From Lumnitzera littorea (lineage: Eukaryota; Streptophyta; Magnoliopsida; Myrtales; Combretaceae): a DNA stretch of 64,000 nt. Each line of letters starts with the position of its first letter. Positions within the stretch are counted from its first letter, which is position 1. Both the position numbers and the translations under genes were made by a program. Of this stretch, positions 48,174-59,759 are shown in pieces. The notes under the pieces are model-generated. The model did not search any database, was not told the DNA's origin, and saw nothing but the letters and a program-made list of their open reading frames with translations. The DNA lies in contig JAMXBB010000007.1 of NCBI GenBank assembly GCA_024138015.1, positions 71,978,932-72,042,931 on the forward strand, written 5' to 3'.

Positions 48174-49255
48174 CAAGAAAAATTCAGAAGCTCATTTGGA
48201 CAGATACAAATCAGAGAAAATTAGAGAGAGTCGAAAATTTGAGAGAAAATCCAGAAAAATAAAAAAAATAAGAAAAACTATGCAGTTAGGGGTTTTAAAG
48301 GGAACCCACACCAAACGAGGAGCTGGGAGTGGACGGCCACGACCACCATACGGTGGTGGCAGCGCCCAGGCCGGCCGACAAGGCCACGGCGGCCCGCGGT
48401 GGCCGGAGCCACCTGAACCGGTGAGTCCAAATTCCAGCCCGATTCTTGTATAATTTTGTAAAATTAGTTATTTTGCCCAGAAAATTATGAAACTTGTTAT
48501 TCTAAGGTTTTATTGTATGTAGATTTAGGGAAAAATGTTGATTTAGTTTAATTATGTCTGGAAATATAGGGTCCTTAACAAATTGTTCAAAACCGAGCAT
48601 GATTAAACCGGAAATTAAATAGGCTTAGGGATGTAGTTTGGGGCTCAAAATTTTTCTGTAGGATGCTCATGTGACATAGAACAGTGCTATGAAGCCATTT
48701 TTTTAAAATTAATTTTCAAAATTTTTAAGTTAATTTTTAGCCCTAAAATGATGGAAAAATTGGGTAATTTGGAGTTAATTAGGTGATTAGGATGTTAATT
48801 ACTGATTTGGATCTTAATTAGATGTTTAAGGAAGTTAATCTCTACAGTGGAACCCTAATCCTAGCATTTAGGTACTAAGTATAGTTAATTAAGGAAATTA
48901 GGTAAGTAATATAAGAAATTAGTAATATGTGAAATTGTAAATTAATAAATATGGAAAAATTAGGGTTATTTAGATAATATTAGAGTAAAAATCAGAATAA
49001 TATTAAATCTGAATTAAGATTGAATTTTAGGTAATTATATAAAAAAGTAAGATTTTCTCACATCGAGGATAAATCCGATACCCTAATTAGGACTAGCGTG
49101 TACCAAATAGCTTAGAATACTAAATTAAGACCCAATAGGATATTTGGAAACTCGAGCTTAATGTAATTAATTTCACATTAGGATTCGAGCATGTTTAGGA
49201 TTTAAAAATCAAACCAAAACCTAATTTAGAAATTGATGCGGAAACCGAGACCGAA

Positions 49256-49276
49256 CCCAAACCTAAACCTAAACCT
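49256..49276. repeat. Telomere-like (AAACCT) run inside the solo LTR
   Basis: About three and a half units of AAACCT, close to the plant telomere repeat CCCTAAA but one C short. Most likely a chance or slippage feature of the LTR, not a telomeric insertion. Confidence 0.6.
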
Positions 49277-50508
49277 AGAATAATTATAAAAGACTTAATA
49301 CCTAGATAATTAAGCATATTAAATCTTAAACAAAACCTAACAATAAGCATTATAGGATAAAACGAACCTATAACAATTATATGAAAAGTTGAAACCACGT
49401 TCGTGTTATAGGGATAACCGGCGATGGCCTGAGCAGATCGGACCTCGAGTGAGCGAGCGAGGAGTCGAGGTAAGTTGGGATTAATACGATGTTGTATTTT
49501 TTGGAGGCTTAAGATTATGCTTGGTTGTGCTTGCTAGATAGTTGAATGTGTGCATGTGCTTGATTATGAGTGATGCTATGATTCTCTTTGTTGCTTTAGC
49601 ACATGTCGTATGAATTGTATGTAATGATTGATCACCCTAAATTGGACTTAATAAAATATACGACCAGTAATCATAATCGATCATGCATGGCAACCCGTTA
49701 GGGGATTTAGGACTCTCCGGCCAAATACCGACCCCTTCGGAAGGGATAGCGCAGGATTGCAAAATGGTCCCTTCTTCATCCTCAGTCGAACTAAGTGACA
49801 GGAGAGGAGGTCGCGGCGGGAGTAAAGACAGTGGTTCGAAGGTAGTCGCGGGAGGAGCAAGGTCTCCATTACACAAGCTTGGGTTTGGTCGTGAGCTGTT
49901 GCATTAACGGTAACTCCTCAACCCGGATTAGAGCGGGCGCAATTTCTCTAATCTCACGACGGGCCGGACAACGTCGTGCGATGGCATTTGCTTGCACATG
50001 CATTGCAACTAATAAGTGATTGAAAACCTTGTTGTGTGTATGGTATAGTTTTAAGTCTTCCGTCCTAACTTACTGAGCTGTGGTTGCTCACATCCCTATA
50101 GACATCGTGCAGGTGCTGGTTAAGAAGCGGCAAACAAATACTCTAAAGCTAGCAACTGCTGGATCCTGGGGAGTGAGGAAAAACATTGAAGAATAAACAC
50201 ATATTTTAAGGTCTAAGTTTTTATTTTAGAATTGTTTTTAATTTCCGAGTGATGTAATAACTAAGGAATATACTATAGAGAAATGTTGTAAACTTTAACT
50301 GCAATAATTGAATGATAACATATATATATGATTCCTCACTTTTATAGGTAAATGATTTATTTAAATTACAAATTGTCTACTTCAAAGCGGGTTAGTTGTG
50401 GATGCCTTGTGTAGATCAGGTCTAGGATAGCGGTTGTGAGGCCAACTTCTATCTTAGGGTGGTTTACACGGCGAGGCTGTTACGACTCTGCCGCTTCGAG
50501 GCGTGACA

Positions 50509-51143
50509 ATAAGAAGTTTAGTGTATTCTTTTGTATATGATGATGCAGCTAGTACTTTATGCGATTATTTATAGTACCTAGTTAAGGTAAGTCCTAAATT
50601 ATAAAAAATTATAGCAATAGCTAAACAAAAGGAGAATAATTTATAGGGAAAAAATGAAATTGTGCTAAAAGAAAATCCTTCATCAAAAAGGACAGTACGA
50701 ATGTTAAAAAGGACAACACGCATGTGATTCTGCTCATTCTGTGGTCTCAATAACACTATAAGTTATGCAGGGGTTGGCCTTGATTAAGTCTGGTTGGCAT
50801 CAACAATTCGAAAGCTCTAATTGCCAGGACTAGACAAAGGTTAGTTTGGGGACAACTCATATTCGGGTTGACCTTAGGTGGTCAGCTCCTAACAATTGTT
50901 AAGTCGATCTCGACACTATAGAAATGATTGTTTTTCTAATTTGGTGATTGGATTAGGGTATTGTAGAGGAGTTGGCTTGACACCTTGGCAATCTTTTGGA
51001 TAATATGGAGAGCAAAGTAGCTCAGTAAATCGAACTGAGGTAAACACTACTCCTTGGTGCTTAACTCACCTTGGACAACTCAGCACACCATCTGAGAAAG
51101 CCCTTGAGCTCAGAAGCACGTGATCAGTCCTTGATCCCTATCA
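50509..51143 (-). repeat. G2 5' LTR, right part (after ATAAG copy)
   Basis: The LTR resumes at the second ATAAG and continues to CCCTATCA at 51143. With the left part it makes about 940 bp, matching the 931-bp 3' LTR. AGAGG at 51144-51148 closes the G2 target duplication. Confidence 0.92.
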
Positions 51144-51148
51144 AGAGG

Positions 51149-52945
51149 TAATACAATTATAGAGGTAATTAGTTGATTTCTAATGCATAATTTTGTTTCA
51201 TATATTTCTAAAATTGACACAACCTTGCAGAAATGACAACCATAAATATTGTCCACCAATGCGAATTTCCATCTATTGTATATGCACCTAAAAGTTAACA
51301 CTTCCATGATATATATAACTACACTAAAAGTTTGATATTTGTATACAAGTTTCAATTAAGTTATAAACCTTCCTTAAAGTTTTAATGACTTTTATGCCTT
51401 TCTATACTATGTTTCTTATTAATCCTTATTAGTAAGGTGGTATAGTTAAGTCTTATGTTTATAAGTGACTCTTTTTTTTTTTTTGGGGAAAAATGTAAAT
51501 AAACTTCATAAACTTTCAAAGTGTGATTTTTGACCCCTAAACATTTTATTGACTAAAAAAGTAAATTTCCTTTATATTACTAGTTTTTCAAAATTTAGGG
51601 AATCAAAAACCACACATTAAAAATTTGGATAATCAGTTCAGACTTAAATTAAAGTTTGGGGAGGTTATTTATAATTCCCCAAAACCCGTCCTCTCCCTTT
51701 CCCTTCCCTTATAATACGGGTTAAGATCAAATAGACATTTTTTTTAAGGCTAGAAAAGTTGATAAAAAATTATAATAGATTTATGAAATTATTCTTATTC
51801 CCTTGAAAAGTCAATAAAAAGAAATCACATGACAACATGAATCCCAAACTAAACGAGAAATTATGTGGCTAGCTATTAGTTATTACAAAGAGAAATAATC
51901 TGTAGTCACTCATTACAAACTGAAAAGCGAATTTTCATTTTTGAGTATTTGTAAATTCTCTAATGATCATCTTTCCTCTCTTTTTTTCCCATTTCTATAG
52001 TGTAAGTTATTATGATTGATATTGGTTAAATTTTTACAATTAACCTAGCTTGCTGCATAGGGATTGCTAACTTGCTTTCTAATTTTTGAAGTTATAAATC
52101 TATACGAGTTCTGTATAAGCCAAGATGAATGTCTTGATACAACACCTAGAACGATAAACATTTTGGTCATGTCTTTTGATGGGAGCAACTCTAGTATAGC
52201 GGTATATGCAACAGCAACCTAAGATGAGTTAAACTTGAAAAGTTGCCATCTCCTTAATCAATTTTATTGTCAAGAAAAGTATTGACTATATATAATTATA
52301 CTAGAGTAAATTAACATTCCATTGAACAATTTTTTTAATAGTTAAGTATCGTGACTGGCTTCTCTTCTCTGACGTCCTCTTTTCTACTAACTCTAATTAA
52401 AAGCCATAAGTTAACATACTCTTTACATTTTTACTGCAATATTCAAAAAATTAAAAAAACTATACTATAATCTATAAGAGGAGGTTTGGGAGCATCCCTT
52501 GGCCAAAAAAATAAAATAAACTAAAATAATAAAAACAGAAAAGCAAAAGCATACTTCGGAACATTCGTAAAAGTGTTAAATAAAGAAATTATTAAGTCTG
52601 TATGTATTTAATTTTTCGTGAACTGTATTAAAATAGGAAAGTGTGAAAAAATTATTTTTGGACTTTTATAAGCAAGTGATTAATTGCAGATGTTGATTAA
52701 CAAGACTTGTTAAAGAAAAAATATGAAAATACCCACCCCAAGCAACCGTCAAGCTTTTTACATGATGATATAAGCAAACAGTTGTCACATTGAGGGATTA
52801 AAACTATATGTTATATTTTTGTGAAAAGGTTCTACTCCGAGATCATGCTTACACTAAAGAGAATCACAATCATTGATTTTTATTTTTATTTTTTTCCCTC
52901 TTTTTATCTCCGAGTTGTCGAACCTTTTCAGGCCAACCCCCTCCC
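51149..52945. other. Region upstream of ACC synthase, no gene
   Basis: About 1.8 kb of AT-rich DNA between the G2 retrotransposon and the gene's TATA box. It should contain the proximal promoter. I cannot name specific regulatory sites beyond the core elements listed below. Confidence 0.6.
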
Positions 52946-52954
52946 TATAAATAA
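52946..52954 (+). promoter_or_regulatory. ACC synthase TATA box
   Basis: TATAAATAA lies 200 bp before the start codon in a locally C-rich setting. Transcription would be expected to start around 52975-52985, giving a leader of about 165 nt. Confidence 0.8.
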
Positions 52955-53007
52955 GGGTGCCTTTTGACAAACCTAAACCCACTTCAACACAACACAATTC
53001 AACATTT

Positions 53008-53041
53008 TCTCCTCTCTCTCTCTCTCTCTTTCTCTCTCTCA
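53008..53041 (+). repeat. (CT)n tract in the presumed 5' leader
   Basis: A pyrimidine run of about 34 nt, mainly CT repeats with one TTT interruption, lies between the TATA box and the ATG. CT-rich leaders are common in plant genes and such tracts are often polymorphic in length. Confidence 0.9.
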
Positions 53042-53145
53042 CATTGCATACTTACATAAAAACATATACAATTCAGGCTTCCAACATAACTTTTTTCAGA
53101 GCAACAGCTACCTAATCCGAGTGAACTTGTTTATAGTTCAATATC

Positions 53146-54844
53146 ATGGCCATAGAGATCGAGGCACCTTCTGTTAGGCTATCAAAGGTTGCGGAATCCG
53201 ACACACACGGCGAAGACTCTCCTTACTTCGCCGGGTGGAAGGCCTATGACGAGAACCCCTACGACGAAATCACTAACCCGGCCGGGGTCATCCAAATGGG
53301 ATTGGCAGAAAATCAGGTGAGCAGGATTGATTGGCATAAGCTGAAGATTTGTTTTATATATTTGTTTGATCAAAAGATAATGTTCCAAGTTGTCATCTGA
53401 GAGGATTTTTCATGTGGCTAATAATGTTAATGTCTGTTGTCTGGTTGACATAGGTGTCGTTTGATTTATTGGAAGGTTACCTGGAAAAGCACCCTGAAGC
53501 ATCTGTATGGGGAAAAGGAGCCCCAGGTTTTAGAGAGAATGCCTTGTTTCAAGACTACCATGGTCTCTTGACTTTCAGAAAGGTATGTAACTGATGATTA
53601 CTCTCCATTTTTAAGAAATAGAGAGTGATTGTGCGAAAATGATTATGAGAGAAAAAGAGTTAAGAGGGTTAACTTATGAGATTGAGCTTATGTATTCAGG
53701 CAATGGCAAGTTTCATGGAGCAAATCCGTGGCGGCAAGGCAAAATTCGACCCAGAGAGGATAGTCCTAACGGCTGGGGCCACCGCAGCCAACGAGCTGTT
53801 AACCTTCATTCTGGCAGACCCTGGAGATGCTTTGCTAGTGCCTACTCCCTACTATCCAGGGTAAGTGTAATGAAGCTTTTGGCCATCCCGAAAAAATAAA
53901 AAAGCTTGGGAGTAATAATTGGGATAGTTCTTTCATTTTTCACCTAAGATTTTCTTAATTCTTACCTAGTACTTTTGGTTTATTTCAGGTTTGATAGAGA
54001 TTTGAGGTGGAGGACTGGGGTCGAAATAGTGCCAATACATTGTGATAGCTCCAACAATTTCCAAATCACTCCTGAAGCTCTAGAAGCGGCCTACAACATG
54101 GCTGTGTCAATGAAAACAAGGGTGAGAGGCATCTTAATCACAAACCCCTCTAATCCTCTAGGAGCCACGGTTCAAAGATCTGTCCTGGAGAACCTTCTCG
54201 ATTTCGCAACTCGGAAGAACATCCACCTCGTCTCGGATGAAATCTATTCCGGTTCGGTTTTCTCGTCATCCAAGTTCGTCAGCATTGCTGAGGTCCTGGC
54301 ATCAAATGGCTACAAAAATTGTGAACGAGTCCACATTGTGTACAGCCTCTCGAAAGATCTAGGCCTGCCAGGATTTAGAGTTGGGACGATATATTCCTAC
54401 AACGACAAGGTTGTTACAACAGCCAGGAGGATGTCAAGTTTCACCTTAATCTCATCGCAGACACAGCATCTTCTGGCATCCATGTTGTCTAACAAGGAAT
54501 TCACCGAGAACTACATTGAGACCAACCGAAAGAGGCTGAAGAAGCGATACGACATGATTATCAAAGGGTTGCGAAAAGCCGGGATCGAGTGCCTCAAGGG
54601 TAATGCTGGGTTGTTTTGTTGGATGAATCTGAGCCCTCTACTTGAAAAGCCAACAAGAGAAGGTGAATTGGCACTTTGGAGGACCATGCTTCATGAATTG
54701 AAGCTAAATATTTCTCCAGGATCCTCTTGCCATTGCTCTGATCCAGGTTGGTTTAGGGTGTGTTTTGCTAACATGAGTCAGCAAACACTAGAAGTAGCAC
54801 TTCAGAGGATACACAAGTACATGGAACAAAGAAATAGAAACTAA
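53146..54844 (+). CDS. ACS: 1-aminocyclopropane-1-carboxylate synthase (ACC synthase), 4 exons
   Basis: This cytosolic PLP enzyme converts S-adenosylmethionine to ACC, the rate-limiting precursor of ethylene. Exons are 53146-53316, 53454-53582, 53700-53860 and 53989-54844, with GT-AG introns. They join in frame to 438 residues. Family signatures: MGLAENQ ending exon 1, SFDLLEGYLE, FQDYHGL, LTAGATAANE, PTPYYPGFDRDLRWR, NPSNPLG (about 206-212), SDEIYSG (Asp237, Tyr240 contact PLP), SLSKDLGLPGFRVG (Lys276 binds PLP) and FRVCFANM (Arg410 binds the substrate carboxylate). It ends 28 residues after Arg410, without the long serine-rich tail of calcium-dependent- and MAP-kinase-regulated isoforms. 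That fits the short-tail (type III, Arabidopsis ACS7-like) class. No stop, frameshift or missing catalytic residue was seen. The ATG at 53146 has A at -3 and G at +4. Confidence 0.97.
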
Positions 54845-55747
54845 AATATATAAATAAATTAAGAAAAAAGAATAAAAGAAAAGAAAAATACACCCATATA
54901 TATTAGTAGTTTTAAATAATTCCAAAATTCTTTTCGTGGTTAGGAAATAAAACCATTGTGGAATTTTTTTTTTCTTTTTTACAGTCAAAAATCGAATATA
55001 TGAATAATACTTCTTATAATTATATTGTGGTTACATTTAATGGTGCAATTAAATGTAATTCATACGTTTGTTTTCTTGCTTTGAGAAAAAAAAAATAAAA
55101 AAGCAAGTTTCACATTAATTATTCCAATTATACAATATGTATTGTTATTAGTGCAGTATTTCATAATTCATCAATTGTCTCAAAGTTATATATGTTTTTT
55201 TTTTCTTTTTTTATTGCCAAAAAAGTTGTGTGTGTGTTATGAATATGAAAATATAATGCTTTCTTTGGGCACTGTTATTGTTATTATTAAAATGGAATGT
55301 ACGAAGAATCGAATTTGATTTATTTTATAAAAAATCATTATATTACGTTGGACTAGAGTTTTGCGATAACACGATGCCTTTGACTTGATTCTTTTTATGT
55401 ATATCTTTAACTCAAGTGTACTAATTGGCTTATCTTACTACTTATATTAATTAAGCGACATAATTAGGTCAATCAAGCGCGACAGGATCATTTTAATTTG
55501 ATTAATAAATGTTTGTCAGAAATCGATGCTATCGAGTATTGTCAGCTTACATCTACGACAGGTCGGCAAGCTAGTTACACCATTTTCCCCATTAGGTCAC
55601 AAAGCTGAGTCTGACCATTGGGATCGTTAATTAATGTTGTCTGCATGTACCTAATAAACCATGCCCAAGTATCAATTTGGAACAAAAATTAATATATAAA
55701 AAAGGGAAAAACAAAAAAAACAAAAAATTAAAAAATTACATACATAC
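54845..55747. other. ACC synthase 3' flank and intergenic DNA
   Basis: Several AATAAA-like signals follow the stop codon (about 54851-54875), so a polyadenylation site is plausible within the first 150 bp. The remainder is AT-rich and holds no recognised gene. Confidence 0.6.
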
Positions 55748-55935
55748 CACTACTAAAAAAATATTTATAAGAATACGACATTTGAAATCGTCTTTTAAAT
55801 AAACCGATTTTATTCTAATCGGCGATTTCACTTAATTAAGATACAATTTCACTTTAAATCAAATGAAATTATCTCTTTAATAAATGATTTTAAGTATCGT
55901 ATTTTTTAAAATATTTTCTCATAAACGGTATTTTC
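55748..55935. mobile_element. CACTA-like transposon terminus
   Basis: CACTACTAAAAAAA at 55748 resembles the CACTACAAGAAAA-type start of plant CACTA (En/Spm) elements. Right after it come short inverted motifs ('cgacatttgaaatcgtc', 'accgatt...aatcggcgattt') typical of CACTA subterminal repeats. I found no clear matching far end or 3-bp target duplication, so this is a fragment or a weak call. Confidence 0.4.
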
Positions 55936-57999
55936 AAAAATTTTTATTTTTTTACATTTTTTTCCTTTTCCCTAAAAAAGGAATGACATTTTTTTTTTCC
56001 CGATTATTAATGGAAGGGAAAAAAATTTAAATCTAGTTATAAAAATTTATGGAGTATCTGGTTACACATTTTAGAAGATAGATAAATATATAAATATGAA
56101 TTTTCTTCATTTACGTGGTAAAGGCAAACTCGATAAAAAAAATTCTTATGTGCAAAAAGTCTTCGTTATTAATATTATTATTATTATTATTTTCATTGTC
56201 AGTCTCAAGGAAGTTGGCAGTTGGTGCCTTGGGACATTCTCTAGCATAACAAATCGAAACACCAAAAGACGGAGATGACCCCCAACAACCTTCCTCGCCA
56301 CGAAGCGCTGCTTAGGTTGAAAGACTCAAAGTTCTTTTTAAGCTTTTGACATTTGAGCATGCATGTCATGTTCACGAGCACTGCACTGATAGTGATCTTT
56401 TTAATTGATTTTAGAAATTGCATATGGATGATTTTATATAAAGTCGTCACAATTATAAATATGCTATAAATATATAAATTATAGTGCAATATATTGATTC
56501 TAATAATATATTTATATTATTAAAATCTATATATTTATATCATAATTATAACTACAACTTCATACACAGGAACTTCATTTAATAATTTTTGCTGCTGATA
56601 AGATAACATTTTGATTTCATGTACGGGTCTGGAGAAAATAAGTACTCCAATAAAGACGCAAAGGAATGGTCCACGACAAGATATATTATATCCTATCGTG
56701 ACGTGCTCTGCCATTGGGAAATAAAACAAAATAGGATGGTTGACTAGAAAAAATTTGCAAGTATACCTGCTTTAACTAGACCGTGGAAGTCGGAACTATA
56801 GCGAACACCAATGGCATTGGTACCACGAATGCTTCAATTTACTGGAGATAATATCACGATAGTTATCAGACCTTCACGTATTTTTTCATATCATGTCCAA
56901 TCAAAGTATTAGTTATTAAATTTAACACCTAAAATTTAAAACTGTTAAATATTTAATACTTAATAAAACTTTTGCTTATTAAATATATTATCTCTATTAT
57001 TTTTTAAAAGATGATATGGTTAACAATCATTGGTAAATAAATATACAAGATAAGGTAAGGTAGTAAATTTAATCCAAAAAAAAGCAACTAACGTATAATA
57101 TCTAATAATCTCGAATTCCAAGCATAAAATTGAAATAAAGCTTAAAGTTTGAATGTTAATTTTGACGTTGTTCCTTATATGGAATAACCGGATAGCATGC
57201 ACCGTTAAAGAGTTCAAAAAATAATAAAGAATAACAAATTGGACATGAACTAAACTGGGTTATTGATATATTTTGGAGAATGCTATGATAGCTCAAGATT
57301 TAATACATTCTATATTAGATTGGAGTAGCATCGGTTTGTGTTCTAGATATTGGCTGTGTAAACAAGCTAATGCAGTAGGAGTTGCACGTGTTAGAAGATC
57401 AAGAAAGATGCGGAAGCATTTTAAAGATTACGTAGTAGAGAATTGATTCACACGATAACATATTATGTAACAACATGGTACATGTTGAAATAGTAATCGT
57501 AACCAATAACAGTAGTTGTTATAAATGAATACAATTGTGAAACAAGCAAATAGTTATACAGTATGAAAGGAAAAAAAAAAAGGGACTTGTCGATTACACT
57601 GAGAGAGCTTTGGCTTAGGAGGTTTTTTTAGTACTTGAAATCCAAAACTTTGCTTCATCTTCATCTTCATCACCTTGCACTCATCTATAGAAACACACAT
57701 TATATCTACACAAATATATATTCAAACCACAAGAAAACAGTATCATTGATAGATGAGATAACATAAAAATCATTTCCGAAGTTTGTTCTCTTTTTCCACA
57801 ACTTTGGTATTATAGATATGAAAACCTAAAATCTAAATAGTTGAGATAGTAGAGAGAAAAAAGACATAAATTACCTTTGATCTTTTGCATTCAAAGCACA
57901 AGGTTCAAGAGGATTCATTTTTTCACTAGTGCAAGATTGGATGACTAAGGATTCAGAAATTTTGTTAGTGGTATGGGCCTTCTCATTAGTTAAGCCTAT
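55936..57999. other. Intergenic DNA, no gene recognised
   Basis: AT-rich. A TTA/ATT triplet run at about 56168-56190 is simple sequence. No supported gene. The 57600-57995 part may already belong to the decayed gypsy element that follows, but no LTR could be identified. Confidence 0.55.
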
Positions 58000-58279
58000 A
58001 ATTAGTGTTTTCATTGATCTCAACAATAACAAGAATCACCACAACAAGAATGCAAAAAGAGGTAAGTTTATTAGCAAGGCAAGACAATGTTGTTATTACA
58101 AGATGTGATACTTTAGGATATATGATGCATGAATTGACAGACAAAATGAAATTTGTGAGCCTACATGTTAAATCTCAAATAAAGAATTAGAATATGCCAG
58201 CGAAACAAAACAATATAACGAATCATTCATAATCTTCTCAAAGTTATGTAATGTAGTTACAATTGTGTAAGAGAAATAT

Positions 58280-59110
58280 TATATTAGAGCTACCAAAATT
58301 TTTAGGTCATAATCCAAGAGCATAGATCTTTAAAGCCAATTAGTTCTTTAATTTTCAAAATATACATGAATCTGATAGATTGAAAATGGGTACTTTTTTG
58401 TAGAGAATGCTGCTTTAGATTGGTTTTAGCGATTGACTACAAATGACTTGGTGTCTACATGACTTAATTTTTTTATTACTTTAAAAGAGCAACTCGGCCC
58501 TTCTATGTTTGAAGATTATCAAAGTAGGCTATCAAAATTTATGCAAAGTAGTGTAGACGTATACTAAAATGAATTAGTATCACTTTTAAACCATATTTCT
58601 AGTCTTTCTAAAAGTTCTTTAATGAGGTGTTATATTTTGAGACTTAAACCTTTTTAACAATATGAAGTTTGATCTTATCAACCTAAAAGTTGTCTACATG
58701 CAATGAGTTTAGCTAAAGTACATGAAGCTAAATTTCAAAAAAGTTTCAATACGCCACATTCACCATCCATTTTAACCAAAAATTATTTAAGTAATTTTTC
58801 ATACAAGCTTATGCCTTCTTTGAAACCAACTTTATGAACACAATCAGCCAAAACCAACATTACACATAATTCTTCAATACAACCTGTTCACGATCAAAAG
58901 AAGCCATTACGTATTAAAAATTACCGCCTGCAGAAATGGCCTTAAGATGAGAGTAGGGTTTGTGTTATTGTTGCAATGAAGAATTTCATAAAGGTCATAT
59001 TCACAAAGCAAAGTTTGTTTTTGTGATCCAACCAAACGAATTTGAAGAGGATGTGGAAAATCAACAAGAGCTATATGATGCCAATACAAATGTAGTAATA
59101 TTAAACCAAT
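58280..59110 (+). pseudogene. G4 gag remnant
   Basis: The LPKFLGHNPRA...IFKAN segment (about 58285) matches the start of the gypsy capsid region (usually L-P-x-F-x-G). Weak matches follow with frame changes, for example MFEDYQSRLSKFMQSS near 58505. The zinc-knuckle region near 58963-59010 reads GLCYCCNEEFHKGHIH, with the final Cys replaced by His. No product can be expected. Confidence 0.75.
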
Positions 59111-59149
59111 AGAAAAGAATATGGAAATTTGTTACAATGCATTATCGAG

Positions 59150-59400
59150 AGTAGAAATGCCTAAGACTTTACGTTTGAAAGAGTTTATACATGGTAAACC
59201 AAATTCTATTTTGATCGATTTTGGTAGTGTACGTAATTAAATTTAAAATAATGTAGCCTAATTTGCCAATTATTTTTATTCCACAATTTTCTGCAATGAT
59301 TGGTAATGGTAATAGATTGATTTTTACAAAGGTATGTAAGGGTATACCACTATAGTTACAACAAACATAATTTTTAATGGATTTTTATACTTTACAAATC
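59150..59400 (+). pseudogene. G4 aspartic protease remnant
   Basis: SILIDFGS at about 59208-59228 corresponds to the gypsy L-I-D-S-G protease site. The Ser next to the catalytic Asp is Phe (59220-59222), a single C-to-T change, and a stop follows within five codons. Confidence 0.75.
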
Positions 59401-59759
59401 CAAGGAGTTGAAATGGTATTATGAATACAGTGGTTAACTGCACTTGGACCTATGACAATAGATTATATTTACAGTTGCAATGAGTTTTCAAATGAATAAT
59501 GATAGACTACAATTGAAGAGGAATAGCAACTTGGATCGAAAATTAATTGAGCATTAACAATTAAGTAAACTGGTTTAGTCGAATAATATCTCTTGTTTAT
59601 TTAGTTTGGAGACTCACTTAGTGGATTCATCCATATGTACCACCTACATGCTATTAAGGCATTATTGGGTAGGTTTTAGGATGTTTATGTGACTCCATCA
59701 TCTTTGCCTCCATTACATGATGTCCAACATCGTATCCATATAAAAGATGAATAATAAGT

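Larger units (their letters stand above)
47583..50508 (+). mobile_element. 2.9-kb solo LTR nested in the G2 5' LTR
   Basis: It runs from TGTAAGCCCC to GCGTGACA, 2926 bp, with ATAAG duplicated on both sides (47578-47582 and 50509-50513). It has no gag, pol, primer site or polypurine tract. TATAAATAG lies at 48165-48173, a GC-rich pocket at 48300-48425 and a telomere-like CCTAAA run at 49256-49276. The 'gaggcgtgaca' end resembles long LTRs of Tekay/Del-type chromoviruses, where TGGTATCAGAGC would normally follow. It is related to the solo LTR at 60549-63454. It arose by LTR-LTR recombination after insertion into G2. Confidence 0.93.
39407..51143 (-). mobile_element. G2: full Ty3/gypsy element split by two later insertions
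   Basis: A minus-strand element of the same family and orientation as G1. Ends are TGATA...CTATCA LTRs bounded by AGAGG. The native element would be about 6.65 kb. It is enlarged by a 2146-bp insertion in integrase (41270-43415, duplication CTTGG) and a 2926-bp insertion in the 5' LTR (47583-50508, duplication ATAAG). Protease Asp-Ser-Gly and reverse transcriptase Phe-Asp-Asp are intact, so it is better preserved than G1, but stops and the insertions inactivate it. Confidence 0.95.

Noticed and set aside
48196..48453. 85-codon basic, Gly/Pro-rich frame in the solo LTR
   Set aside because: It lies wholly within non-coding LTR sequence and its composition follows the GC pocket. It is listed only as an observation.
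49256..49276. Telomere repeat insertion
   Set aside because: The unit is AAACCT, not AAACCCT, it is very short, and it lies inside an LTR. Slippage is the simpler explanation.
58005..58190. 61-codon frame before the G4 gag
   Set aside because: It could be the gag N-terminus of the decayed element, but similarity is too weak to call separately.
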